Below, piece by piece: positions 24,544 through 31,963 of a DNA stretch of 52,593 bases. Positions within the stretch are counted from its first letter, which is position 1, and every line of letters starts with the position of its first letter. Source of the DNA: an uncultured bacterium (lineage in GTDB: Bacteria; Actinomycetota; Actinomycetes; S36-B12; CAIYMF01). Position numbers and translations under genes: made by a program. The notes beneath the pieces were generated by a model, which was not told the origin of the DNA, did not search any database, and was given only the letters and a program-made list of their open reading frames with translations. The stretch lies in assembly GCA_903927265.1 (NCBI GenBank), contig CAIYMF010000073.1:1-52593 (forward strand). The letters run 5' to 3'.

Positions 24544-25656
24544 TCATTGATCGCGGATCGACTGAGGCGGGATTCCCGTCCAGGCATCCCGCAGTAGTTG
24601 CTCAATTGCTCCCTGATTGACCGGCCGTGGATTGACCATTCCCGCCGCTGCTACGGCCGCCGCCGCCGACGCGATATCGCCCTCGCGAAGACCAATCGAG
24701 GCCAGCGTGGTGGGTGCGCCGATGGCCTGTTCGAGCTCCCACATTCCGACCGCGGGGTTCACCGCGTTGATGCCGGCTGACACAAGAGCGCGCTGGGCTC
24801 GGTCAAGTGCCGCGGAAGCGTAATCAAGGTTGTAGGCGATCGCATAGGGCAGCACGACCGAGTGCACACTGGCGTGCGGTAAGTCGTAGTTACCCCCCAC
24901 GACATGGCAGATCTTGTGATGGATGCCCATGCCTGCTACTCCCAGCGTCCAGCCAGCCAACCAGGCGCCGTACAGCGCAGTCGAGCGGGCGGCGAGGTCA
25001 GAAGGATCGGCCACGACGAGCGGCAGTGCGGTGGCGAGCGCCCGCACTCCCTCTTCGGCGACGAGTGTGGTGATCGGTGAGGCGCCGGGGGCGTAGAGGC
25101 CCTCCACGAGATGTGCCATGGCATTCATGCCACTTGCGGCAGACAAATCCGAAGGCAGACTCAAGGTGAGTTCAGGGTCGTAGACAACGACCCGTGGCTG
25201 CACTCGCGGATCGCGACCTACTGTCTTGACCCCACCCTCGGTCAGACCCCAAATGGTCGTCATCTCGGAGCCGGCATAGGTGGTGGGAACAGCCAAAATG
25301 GGTAGCCCGCTCTCAAGAGCGATCGCTTTGGCTGCTCCCGTTGACGAACCCCCTCCGACGCAGACGACGAGATCGGCCTGTGCTGCTCGTGCGGCGTCTG
25401 CCGCTGCGCGCGCGACCTCAACGGGTACGTGCATCACGACATCAAAGAATCGACCTGCGAGTCGCGATCCGAGCGCATCGGCCAGTGAGTCCGCATAGGC
25501 CGCCTCGGGGCCTCCTGCGACGAGAAGGACGCGTGAGCACCCCATGCGATCTACTTCATCGGGCACCTCAGCGAGTCGGCCAGCGCCGAAGACGACTCTC
25601 ATCGGCGAACTCTCGTGTACGAACCCGTCAACAACAGCCTCGAATGACTCGATCAT
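24544..25656 (-). CDS. Maleylacetate reductase
   Basis: A 370-residue iron-type alcohol dehydrogenase family enzyme that reduces maleylacetate to 3-oxoadipate with NAD(P)H. The cofactor loop is VVCVGGGSSTGAAKAIAL, followed by PTTYAGSEMTTIWGLTE. The metal-site region reads MNAMAHLVEGLYAP and GMGIHHKICHVVGGNYDLPHASVHSVVLPYA, the diagnostic stretch of maleylacetate reductases. It is the last gene of the hydroquinone operon, overlapping the CoA-transferase gene by 4 bp. It is the junction enzyme for both branches, since hydroquinone and hydroxyquinol both yield maleylacetate. Confidence 0.92.
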   Translation of the reverse strand: MIESFEAVVDGFVHESSPMRVVFGAGRLAEVPDEVDRMGCSRVLLVAGGPEAAYADSLADALGSRLAGRFFDVVMHVPVEVARAAADAARAAQADLVVCVGGGSSTGAAKAIALESGLPILAVPTTYAGSEMTTIWGLTEGGVKTVGRDPRVQPRVVVYDPELTLSLPSDLSAASGMNAMAHLVEGLYAPGASPITTLVAEEGVRALATALPLVVADPSDLAARSTALYGAWLAGWTLGVAGMGIHHKICHVVGGNYDLPHASVHSVVLPYAIAYNLDYASAALDRAQRALVSAGINAVNPAVGMWELEQAIGAPTTLASIGLREGDIASAAAAVAAAGMVNPRPVNQGAIEQLLRDAWTGIPPQSIRDQ

Positions 25657-26435
25657 GAGCTACTCAATTCGCGCAGGGCCGCGAGTTCAGATGCGGTGGG
25701 TGGTTCAGTGGTGGTGAGTTCGTCGGAAACCCGCAGTGCCCATCCGGTGCCGTTGAGAGCCTCATCAATCGTGCGACCAGGGTGCAGGGAAACGAGGACG
25801 AGTTCGTGGGTGGTCACATCGGGTCGCAGGACTCCGATGTCGGTGATGATGATGCTCGGCCCACTTCCGGCAGCCCCGAGTGCGCGACGTGAACCATGGC
25901 CTTCGTAGTGGCCCACGCTCGAAATGAAGTCGAGTCGGTCAACGAAGGCGCGGGGGTTTTGGCGCAGAACGATCATCGTCTTGCGCGCGTTGAAGGCGAT
26001 TTCGGGCGCGCCACCCGCTCCGGGAAGACGCACGGTGGGATGGTCGTAGTCACCGACAACGGTGGTGTTGAGATTTCCCCAGCGATCAAGTTGGGCCGCG
26101 CCCAGAAAGCCAATGTCAATGCGCCCACCCTGCAACCAGTAGGAGAAAATCTCCGAGACGCTTACGACGGCGTCGGCAGTCTCGGCGAGTTCGCCATCGC
26201 CAATCGACAGAGGCGGTCGTGTGGGCTTCGTTCCGATCGTTCCCGATTCGTAAACGAGCACCACATTCGGTGCATGCGTGCGGCGGGCGAGGTTAGCGGC
26301 AGTGCTTGGAATACCGATGCCAACGAACACCACGTCACCATCGCTCAATTCGCGCGAGGCGACAATGGTCATCATCTCGTCGGCAGTGAACGTCAGGTCA
26401 GTGTCAAAGTCGAGTTGGGTCACCATGGTGATCAC
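25653..26435 (-). CDS. pcaJ: 3-oxoadipate CoA-transferase, beta subunit
   Basis: A 260-residue type I CoA-transferase beta subunit. The catalytic glutamate is Glu63 in VVLVYESGTIGTKP, which by family forms the glutamyl-CoA thioester. GDVVFVGIGIPSTAANLARR and GFLGAAQLDRWGNLNTTVVGDY are the family's core stretches. With the alpha subunit it would transfer CoA from succinyl-CoA to 3-oxoadipate. ATG 26435 overlaps the alpha stop by 4 bp; an ATG three codons later is an alternative start. A glutaconate-type specificity cannot be excluded from the sequence, but the maleylacetate reductase next to it makes 3-oxoadipate the clear choice. Confidence 0.87.
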   Translation of the reverse strand: MITMVTQLDFDTDLTFTADEMMTIVASRELSDGDVVFVGIGIPSTAANLARRTHAPNVVLVYESGTIGTKPTRPPLSIGDGELAETADAVVSVSEIFSYWLQGGRIDIGFLGAAQLDRWGNLNTTVVGDYDHPTVRLPGAGGAPEIAFNARKTMIVLRQNPRAFVDRLDFISSVGHYEGHGSRRALGAAGSGPSIIITDIGVLRPDVTTHELVLVSLHPGRTIDEALNGTGWALRVSDELTTTEPPTASELAALRELSSS

Positions 26436-27283
26436 ACCCCTGCCACATGCGGGGTCATAGCCAAATGTTGTGCGAAGTCTTCGGTGTCGTACACGTGTTG
26501 CTCAAGCCACTCGTTGAATCGGTCGTGATCGCGACTGATCTCGTCCCACTCGCGGTAGTACACGTTGTCGCGCTCGTAGTAACCGTGCGCATAGCTTGGG
26601 TGTGCGCCGCGTGGCACGACAGCGATGGCCGAGATTACCCATGACGGTAGAACGACTCGCACGCGACTATCAAAGGTGTCGACTACCTCCTCAACGGTGA
26701 CGATGCTGCGTCGCGACGCGAGTACCGCTTCTTTCTGTACTCCTTGGATTCCCCAGAGCCCGATGTTCCCGTCGCGGTCAGCCTGCTGCGCGTGAATAAT
26801 TCCGACGTCGGGGTTGAGAGCTGACACGGCCGCGAGTGATTCGCCGGTGAAGGGGCATTGAACCGTCGAAATTGAATCGGTGTACCGAGGCAGATCAGTT
26901 CCGGTGTAGCCGCGCAACACGCCGAACGGAAGCCCGCTCGCACCGGCCGAATAGCGAACCGCCATGCCGCCGTGACTGTGTTCTTCAATGCTGAGAGGGT
27001 GCGGATACCCCTTCTCGATGGCCTCGCGAAAACGATGGAGCGATCCGACGCCTGGATTTCCTCCCCACGAAAAAACAAGTGACGTCGCGGCGCCGGCCCC
27101 GATCATCTGGTCGTAGACGATGTCGGGTGTCATGCGTACCAGTCGAAGATCGCGGCGCCGTTGACGAATGATTTCGTGTCCGGCGGCAACTGGAATCAGA
27201 TGAGTGAATCCCTCGAGTGCGACGGTGTCACCGTCGTGCACGTGTTCGGCGACTGCATCATGCAAGGTGGTGATCGTGGGCAT
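26432..27283 (-). CDS. pcaI: 3-oxoadipate CoA-transferase, alpha subunit
   Basis: A 283-residue type I CoA-transferase alpha subunit: HVHDGDTVALEGFTHLIPVAAGHEIIRQ at the N-terminus, MTPDIVYDQMIGAGAATSLVFSWGGNPG, then NPDVGIIHAQQADRDGNIGLWGIQGVQKEAVLA, the usual conserved core. It resembles the glutaconate CoA-transferase alpha branch used as 3-oxoadipate transferase in actinobacteria. Lying seven bases after the aldehyde dehydrogenase gene and before the beta subunit, it forms a heteromeric enzyme that activates 3-oxoadipate for the thiolase encoded at 33322-34512. Confidence 0.87.
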   Translation of the reverse strand: MPTITTLHDAVAEHVHDGDTVALEGFTHLIPVAAGHEIIRQRRRDLRLVRMTPDIVYDQMIGAGAATSLVFSWGGNPGVGSLHRFREAIEKGYPHPLSIEEHSHGGMAVRYSAGASGLPFGVLRGYTGTDLPRYTDSISTVQCPFTGESLAAVSALNPDVGIIHAQQADRDGNIGLWGIQGVQKEAVLASRRSIVTVEEVVDTFDSRVRVVLPSWVISAIAVVPRGAHPSYAHGYYERDNVYYREWDEISRDHDRFNEWLEQHVYDTEDFAQHLAMTPHVAGV

Positions 27284-27290
27284 CAGGCAC

Positions 27291-28754
27291 TCACCGCGCG
27301 TAGAAGGGCGGAATGTCCGCGTCGACGTTGATCCAGATTGCTTTGGCTTCGGTGTACTCGTGCATCGCCTCGAAGCCCATCTCGCGCCCGTAGCCCGAGG
27401 CGCCCATGCCGCCGAAGGGTGATCCGGGGTGCGCCCGCTTATACGAGTTGACCCACACCATTCCGGCGTTGATGTCGCGGGCCATGCGGTGAGCGCGGCT
27501 CAGGTCGTTGGTCCAAAGGCCGCCGCCGAGTGCGAACTCAGTTTCGTTGGCGATGGCGAGCGCTTCCTCGTCGGTGCTGAACGTCTGCACTGTCATGAAG
27601 GGGCCGAAGACTTCCTCACACGTGACTCGCGAACCCGGTCGTGCACGCACCACCGTTGGTTCGACGTAGCATCCCTGGGTGAGTGCAGGATCGCTGGGAG
27701 CCTTGCCGCCGAGGAGTACTTCTCCGCCTTCGTCGACGGCCACCTGCACGTAATTGAGCACACGGTCGCGGTGCATGGGTGAAGTGAGTGGTCCCATCTC
27801 GGTGCTGGGATCCTTGGGGTCTCCGACTTTGATCGATGCAGCAAGAGTGAGGAAGCGTTCAAGAAATTCGTCGGCGACGGACTCGTGAATGATCAAGCGG
27901 CTGGCGGCAATACACGCCTGCCCCTGATTGTGAAAGATGCCGAATGCGGTGCCACCGACTGCTTTGGGAAGTGTGGCGTCTGCAAACACGATGTTGGCAC
28001 CCTTGCCGCCCAATTCAAGGTGCGTGCGAATTCCCAGACCCGCGGCCTGCGATGCAATCATGCGGCCAACCGGGGTGGATCCGGTGAATGAGATCTTGGC
28101 GATATCAGGGTGAGTGACTAGGCGCGCACCGGCAGTCTGCCCATAACCCGGAAGCACGTTGATGACACCGCGTGGAAAGCCCACCTGCGCGGCAAGTTCA
28201 GCGATGCGCAGTGCAGTCAGAGGCGTGAGCTCCGACGGCTTCATGACGATGCAGTTACCTGCGGCCAACGCAGGCGCCATCTTCCAGCTGACGAACATCA
28301 TGGGGAAATTCCATGGAACGATCGAACCGACGACGCCGAGAGGTTCGCGCACGACGTAGTCAAGGAATCCTCGGTCAACCGGTACTACCGCACCTTGAAA
28401 CTTGTCGGCCATTCCCCCGAAGTAGCGAAACTGCATGGCGGTGCGCACGAGATCGAGGCCGCGTGAATCGCGCAGAGGGTGACCCGTATCGCGCGTCTCA
28501 AGAAGCGCAAGCTCCTCACCGTGTTCCTCAATCGCGTCGGCAAGGCGCAACAGAAGTCGCCCACGATCGGTGGCCGACATGGCCTTCCACTCGGGGTAAG
28601 CGCGCTTGGCTGCCTCAACGGCACGATCGACATCAACTTCGGTCGCCTCGGAGATAGTGGCGAGCAGGCTCATGTCGTGCGGGTCGAAGACCTCGATGGT
28701 GCGTCCGTCGGCACCATCGGTGAACTCGCCATCGATAAACAACTGCGTCTGCAT
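27291..28754 (-). CDS. 4-hydroxymuconic semialdehyde dehydrogenase (aldehyde dehydrogenase family)
   Basis: A 487-residue NAD-dependent aldehyde dehydrogenase: GSIVPWNFPMMFVSWKMAPALAAGN (cofactor fold), ISFTGSTPVGRMIA, ELGGKGANIVF (general-base Glu) and FHNQGQACIAASRLI (catalytic Cys). The C-terminus VNSYKRAHPGSPFGGMGASGYGREMG is typical of semialdehyde dehydrogenases. Its place between hydroquinone 1,2-dioxygenase and the CoA-transferase/maleylacetate reductase genes mirrors hapE/pnpE, so it most likely oxidises 4-hydroxymuconic semialdehyde to maleylacetate. The enzyme class is certain; the substrate rests on context. Confidence 0.85.
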   Translation of the reverse strand: MQTQLFIDGEFTDGADGRTIEVFDPHDMSLLATISEATEVDVDRAVEAAKRAYPEWKAMSATDRGRLLLRLADAIEEHGEELALLETRDTGHPLRDSRGLDLVRTAMQFRYFGGMADKFQGAVVPVDRGFLDYVVREPLGVVGSIVPWNFPMMFVSWKMAPALAAGNCIVMKPSELTPLTALRIAELAAQVGFPRGVINVLPGYGQTAGARLVTHPDIAKISFTGSTPVGRMIASQAAGLGIRTHLELGGKGANIVFADATLPKAVGGTAFGIFHNQGQACIAASRLIIHESVADEFLERFLTLAASIKVGDPKDPSTEMGPLTSPMHRDRVLNYVQVAVDEGGEVLLGGKAPSDPALTQGCYVEPTVVRARPGSRVTCEEVFGPFMTVQTFSTDEEALAIANETEFALGGGLWTNDLSRAHRMARDINAGMVWVNSYKRAHPGSPFGGMGASGYGREMGFEAMHEYTEAKAIWINVDADIPPFYAR

Positions 28755-28777
28755 GAACTTCTCTCGGTGAGTGCGGT

Positions 28778-28813
28778 CCTCCCCGGCCCACAGGTATGGC
28801 CGGGCCGGGGAGG
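28778..28813 (-). other. Strong intercistronic stem-loop after the hydroquinone dioxygenase genes
   Basis: CCTCCCCGGCCC (28778-28789) and GGGCCGGGGAGG (28802-28813) form a perfect 12-bp GC stem with a 12-nt loop, 13 bp after the dioxygenase stop. No U-run follows, so it is more likely an mRNA-stabilising element or partial terminator that raises dioxygenase output over the downstream enzymes than a full terminator. Confidence 0.7.
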
Positions 28814-28826
28814 CAGGGCCGTCAGA

Positions 28827-29813
28827 TCAGAACTCGACCGGGTAGGTCGGCGCCTTGCCGCTGGCGATGAGTTCGGGAACGTCGGAACTGCCGTTCTCCC
28901 ACACCAACAGCATCGAGCGCTTGGGCGAGTAGCCCTGGTGGCGAATGTCGGCGGGCATGGCGCACACGTCGCCCGCCTTCATCGTGACGCGTGAACGCAC
29001 AGCACCGGTGTCGCGGTCTTCAACATCCCACGTGATCTGGTCGCTGAGTTGGATGAACCATTCGACGCGGTCGTTGCCGTGAATGATCGGCAGGATGTAC
29101 TCCTCGGTCGTGGGGCAGAAGAGCGAGTCCTTGCAGGCACTGACCACCGACGGGTTCCAGGTGACGTCAGAACGCGAGAGGTAAGAGAACAGGTTGAATG
29201 CCGCTACCTCACCTTCGAAGCCAGGCTCTGGCTCAACGACCGGCTCGGACTGGTCGACATCGAGGAACATACGGTTCACGGGCATTCCGGACTCGTCGCT
29301 GCGGATCTGCTCGTCGCCGGGAACTCCCACCATGCGAGCGGCCGCAACTCGGCGGCGCGTGACCGCCGAGATGTTGTCGCCGTTCTTCACTCCCCAGGCA
29401 GCGCCCGTCTCGTGCGGTGAAGCGAAAGGGTCGAACGTGGAGTTCGTCCAGTCGGCGAGAATCGACTTGAACGTTTCGCGAATAGCCGGCGTCTCGTGGT
29501 TTTCGCTGTAGTCGAGTTCAGCCTTGCGATACGAGTCGTTGTAGCGACCCGCGAACACGTCGACGGTGCCGTAGTGGTTGACGGTTCCGAACACGCCGTC
29601 GAAATTCACGATGCCGTAGAAGAAGTCCCAGGCGACATCGCGCTGAAGCGCGCGTAGGAAGGCGTCGACACTCATCATGTGCGAGCCGGTGGGCCAGGCA
29701 ATGTAGACGAAGTACTCATCACGGCTGAAGGTGAACTCGCCGAGTTGGAACTGGTGGTAGCCCTCGGTGTTGGGGCTGTCGCTCTTCACGACCTCAATGT
29801 CGGTGGCAGTCAT
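28827..29813 (-). CDS. Hydroquinone 1,2-dioxygenase, large subunit (HapD/PnpD type)
   Basis: A 328-residue catalytic subunit. Its N-terminal half has the family stretch VDAFLRALQRDVAWDFFYGI, then FDGVFGTVNHYGTVDVFAGR. The iron site is fully conserved: His245, Asn247 and Glu251 in PIIHGNDRVEWF, and His292 in PADIRHQGYSP. The +2, +6 and +47 spacings equal those I recall for PnpD (His256, Asn258, Glu262, His303). The C-terminus is a cupin barrel. It splits hydroquinone to 4-hydroxymuconic semialdehyde with O2 and Fe(II). A GAGGAGA site precedes the start, and the small-subunit gene ends 12 bp upstream. Confidence 0.87.
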   Translation of the reverse strand: MTATDIEVVKSDSPNTEGYHQFQLGEFTFSRDEYFVYIAWPTGSHMMSVDAFLRALQRDVAWDFFYGIVNFDGVFGTVNHYGTVDVFAGRYNDSYRKAELDYSENHETPAIRETFKSILADWTNSTFDPFASPHETGAAWGVKNGDNISAVTRRRVAAARMVGVPGDEQIRSDESGMPVNRMFLDVDQSEPVVEPEPGFEGEVAAFNLFSYLSRSDVTWNPSVVSACKDSLFCPTTEEYILPIIHGNDRVEWFIQLSDQITWDVEDRDTGAVRSRVTMKAGDVCAMPADIRHQGYSPKRSMLLVWENGSSDVPELIASGKAPTYPVEF

Positions 29814-29825
29814 GGTGTGTTCTCC

Positions 29826-30356
29826 TCAGACGGTCTGGCAGATTTCGGCCCAGCGGAACTGGGTGTCGGGTCCGGCAATGGTTTGCATCATCAGAACGGC
29901 CGGTGCTGCCGTGCTGAAGCGGTACGCGGCTCCCGAGGGAAGTAGCGCCTGGTGGCCGTGGCCGAGGTGAATGCGGCCCATCGGTCGGCCTGCGGGCTCA
30001 CCGTCGAGAGCGATCGAGCCCTCAGCGTCGGCAGCCAGGGGTGAAACGTCGAGCTTGACCAGCTCGACTGTCACGCGGCCGTCAAGGCAGACGACGAATT
30101 CATCGTGGGCGGCGGTGCGCCACTGCGACGTTCCCTCAGCGCGCACCGCTTCGAGGACGTATTCAAAGTTCTTGGCGACGGCGACCTTCTCCCACGGCTT
30201 ACTAGTCGCCGCTACCTCAAAGATGTTCGAAAAGGCGTAGTGCCGCGCGTCATCGTTGATCAGCTCGACCCCACCCTTGTCGTAGGAGTCAAGCGAGCCA
30301 AAGACCGTTGTGTAGGCGGATTTCTCGACTCCGCCGCTCTTCGAGGGGGTTCCCAT
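29826..30356 (-). CDS. Hydroquinone 1,2-dioxygenase, small subunit (HapC/PnpC type)
   Basis: A 176-residue cupin-fold subunit, the expected ~19 kDa partner of the large subunit. The barrel is visible in RTAAHDEFVVCLDGRVTVELVKLD and GRIHLGHGHQALLPSGAAYRFST; VELINDDARHYAFSNIFEVAA begins the fold. The ATG at 30356 has GGAG 7 nt upstream, while a GTG one codon earlier has worse spacing. In this two-subunit enzyme class the small subunit stabilises and caps the active site. It is the first gene of the hydroquinone operon, immediately behind a pair of 17-bp operator sites. Confidence 0.83.
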   Translation of the reverse strand: MGTPSKSGGVEKSAYTTVFGSLDSYDKGGVELINDDARHYAFSNIFEVAATSKPWEKVAVAKNFEYVLEAVRAEGTSQWRTAAHDEFVVCLDGRVTVELVKLDVSPLAADAEGSIALDGEPAGRPMGRIHLGHGHQALLPSGAAYRFSTAAPAVLMMQTIAGPDTQFRWAEICQTV

Positions 30357-30369
30357 CACAGTGCTCCTT

Positions 30370-30405
30370 TGTGCGTATAGCGAACTTTCGTTCGCTCTCA
30401 GAACA
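30370..30405. promoter_or_regulatory. Tandem operator pair, hydroquinone operon promoter
   Basis: Site 1 is TGTGCGTATAGCGAACT (30370-30386) and site 2 is CGTTCGCTCTCAGAACA (30389-30405), starting exactly 19 bp apart. Both match the shared consensus TGTTCGTCTAGCGAACA in their arms. Together they also contain the obvious inverted repeat AGCGAAC-TTTC-GTTCGCT (30379-30396). The pair begins 14 bp before the small-subunit start, so it covers the promoter or its immediate downstream edge. Confidence 0.68.
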
Positions 30406-30513
30406 GAGACTGGACCTTAGAGCAGGAGTAAGTCAATAGATCGGCCGAATTTTGTTGGGCGCCGGGTGATGGAATCAGGTGGTTCGGTAGCAGCCGTGCG
30501 CAGAGCGCGCGTC

Positions 30514-30530
30514 TGTTCGCACAACGCACA
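30514..30530. promoter_or_regulatory. Operator site at the PcaR-like regulator promoter
   Basis: TGTTCGCACAACGCACA matches the 17-bp operator family, with arms TGTTCG and CGCACA identical to those of the site at 31928-31944. It covers the -35 zone of the TAGAGT promoter at 30539-30544, a good position for autorepression. A weaker possible partner lies 19 bp upstream (30495-30511). Confidence 0.6.
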
Positions 30531-30538
30531 CTGTGCAC

Positions 30539-30544
30539 TAGAGT
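30539..30544 (+). promoter_or_regulatory. Putative -10 box of a leaderless transcript
   Basis: TAGAGT ends 6 nt before the ATG of the IclR regulator gene at 30551. No Shine-Dalgarno sequence is present. The identical hexamer at the same distance serves the VWA gene at 31964. Confidence 0.6.
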
Positions 30545-30550
30545 CATGGC

Positions 30551-31327
30551 ATGGCCGACGAAGAGCAGCGTCCGCTGGAGTTCGTTCAGTCGCTCGAGCG
30601 TGGCTTGGCCGTGATTCAAGCCTTTTCACGCGAGCGGCCGCGCCTGACGCTGTCGGATGTCGCACGCGAAACGGGCATGACTCGCGCTGCAGCTCGTCGA
30701 TTCCTGTTGACGCTTGAACATCTCGGGTACGTCTCGTCTGATGGCCGCCTGTTTAGTTTGCGGCCGCGGGTGCTGCAACTGGGATACGCCTACCTCTCGT
30801 CGTTTTCGTTGGCACAGAACGCCCAAGACCACTTAGAGGAACTTGCCGAGCAACTTCACGAGTCGTGCTCGGCCTCAGTACTCGACGGTGACGACATCGT
30901 CTATGTGGCGCGTGCGTCGACGAACAGGATCATGACCATCGGATTGTCAGTGGGTACCCGATTGCCGGCCTACTGCACGTCGATGGGGCGAGTGATGCTG
31001 GCATTCCTCGACGACTCTGCCATCGACGACTACCTCGATCGTGCCGAGCTCGTTCCTCGCACCTCGCGAACCGTCACTGATCCGGTAGCGCTGCGGGCTG
31101 AACTGATGCGCGTACGTCACCAGGGCTACTGCGTCATGGATCAAGAACTCGAAGACGGTGTGCGTTCCGTGGCGGTTCCGGTACATGACGCGGGCGGCCG
31201 AGTGGTGGCGGCAATCAATGCCAGTACTCACGCGGCACGTGTTCCGCTGAAGACTGTTGAGCACGATTTCTTACCACTTCTGCAAGCATGTGCTCGGCAG
31301 ATTGACCAAGGTCCTTCCGGGCGTTAG
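30551..31327 (+). CDS. IclR-family regulator, PcaR/PcaU/PobR type
   Basis: A 258-residue IclR regulator of the PcaR-PcaU-PobR branch, which in known cases controls beta-ketoadipate genes. The DNA-binding wing reads FVQSLERGLAVIQAFSRERP and VARETGMTRAAARRFLLTLEHLGYV. The effector domain contains ASVLDGDDIVYVARAST, LPAYCTSMGRVMLAFL and MDQELEDGVRSVAVPV, all characteristic. It is divergent from the hydroquinone operon. The paired 17-bp palindromes at three nearby promoters and one at its own promoter are its likely operators. The inducer is unknown, with 3-oxoadipate or hydroquinone as candidates by analogy. Confidence 0.9.
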   Translation: MADEEQRPLEFVQSLERGLAVIQAFSRERPRLTLSDVARETGMTRAAARRFLLTLEHLGYVSSDGRLFSLRPRVLQLGYAYLSSFSLAQNAQDHLEELAEQLHESCSASVLDGDDIVYVARASTNRIMTIGLSVGTRLPAYCTSMGRVMLAFLDDSAIDDYLDRAELVPRTSRTVTDPVALRAELMRVRHQGYCVMDQELEDGVRSVAVPVHDAGGRVVAAINASTHAARVPLKTVEHDFLPLLQACARQIDQGPSGR

Positions 31328-31896
31328 CGCCCGCCGTCACGCAGCACGGGCGTGGCGCCCACCACGAGGGCCCGAACTTGCGCGAGCAGGTCGGCGATAT
31401 CAAGTTCCTGAGGCACTGTGACGAGCAGTGTCTGTGCGCCAGCGCGAGCAAGCGCGAGTACCTGCTCTTGCGCCTGCTCAAAGGTTCCGAAGATGCCCGA
31501 CTCTTGAGGATGGGCCGCGCCGGCGAGCCGTGGATCGCGGTCAGCGCGAGCGACAGCCTCGTTGTGTGTGCGGCCGATCGACACTGAGACGGCGACGGTC
31601 AGTGCCCGATCGTCGCCCGTCGCTCTGAGTGTGGCGAGTCTCTCGCGCACTAGTTGGGGGTCGTTGCTTCGGACGATCGAGGGGTCGTCGGACCCGTCGT
31701 CTCTCACTACGCGCGTGGGTGCGGCTGCTCGGGTGAGATGTTCGAGGTCGCAGGCGGCGAACTGCTCGCCTGGGCTAGTCCGAACGTGAACGGCGGTGTA
31801 CCCAAGTCGGGATGCCAGCCGAGATTGATGTTCGTAGGTCGCCAGATCGCTGTCGTGGGGCAGCATCAGTGCCAGTGCAAGCAACTGATCGGCCAT
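31324..31896 (-). CDS. Short luciferase-like monooxygenase (LLM)-like protein
   Basis: A 190-residue protein. The ATG at 31896 has GGAG 5 nt upstream; the longer open frame overlaps the divergent VWA gene and is not supported. The start MADQLLALALMLPHDSD...YEHQSRLASRLGYTAVHVRTSP and the end GIFGTFEQAQEQVLALARAGAQTLLVTVP resemble the first strands and last third of the LLM TIM barrel, but the protein is barely over half the usual ~330 residues and the middle is missing. It may be a degenerate or regulatory, F420/FMN-free relative. It shares its promoter region and operator pair with the VWA gene. Its stop overlaps the convergent IclR gene by 4 bp. Confidence 0.55.
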   Translation of the reverse strand: MADQLLALALMLPHDSDLATYEHQSRLASRLGYTAVHVRTSPGEQFAACDLEHLTRAAAPTRVVRDDGSDDPSIVRSNDPQLVRERLATLRATGDDRALTVAVSVSIGRTHNEAVARADRDPRLAGAAHPQESGIFGTFEQAQEQVLALARAGAQTLLVTVPQELDIADLLAQVRALVVGATPVLRDGGR

Positions 31897-31908
31897 CACA
31901 TCTCCATC

Positions 31909-31944
31909 TGTTCTTCTGGCGAACATCTGTTCGTCAAGCGCACA
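31909..31944. promoter_or_regulatory. Tandem operator pair in the LLM/VWA divergent promoter
   Basis: TGTTCTTCTGGCGAACA (31909-31925) and TGTTCGTCAAGCGCACA (31928-31944) start exactly 19 bp apart. The first has perfect TGTTC/GAACA arms, the second TGTTCG/CGCACA. The pair lies between the LLM-like ATG (31896) and the VWA -10 box (31952-31957) and can control both directions. Confidence 0.68.
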
Positions 31945-31951
31945 CTCAGAG

Positions 31952-31957
31952 TAGAGT
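31952..31957 (+). promoter_or_regulatory. Putative -10 box of a leaderless transcript
   Basis: TAGAGT ends 6 nt before the GTG of the VWA gene at 31964, with no ribosome-binding site. It begins 8 bp after the operator pair, which would therefore occupy the -35 zone. Confidence 0.6.
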
Positions 31958-31963
31958 GCGGTC

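Noticed and set aside
14124-30356. Horizontally acquired catabolic island
   Set aside because: No integrase, transposase, tRNA or direct-repeat boundary, and base composition and leaderless style match the flanks.
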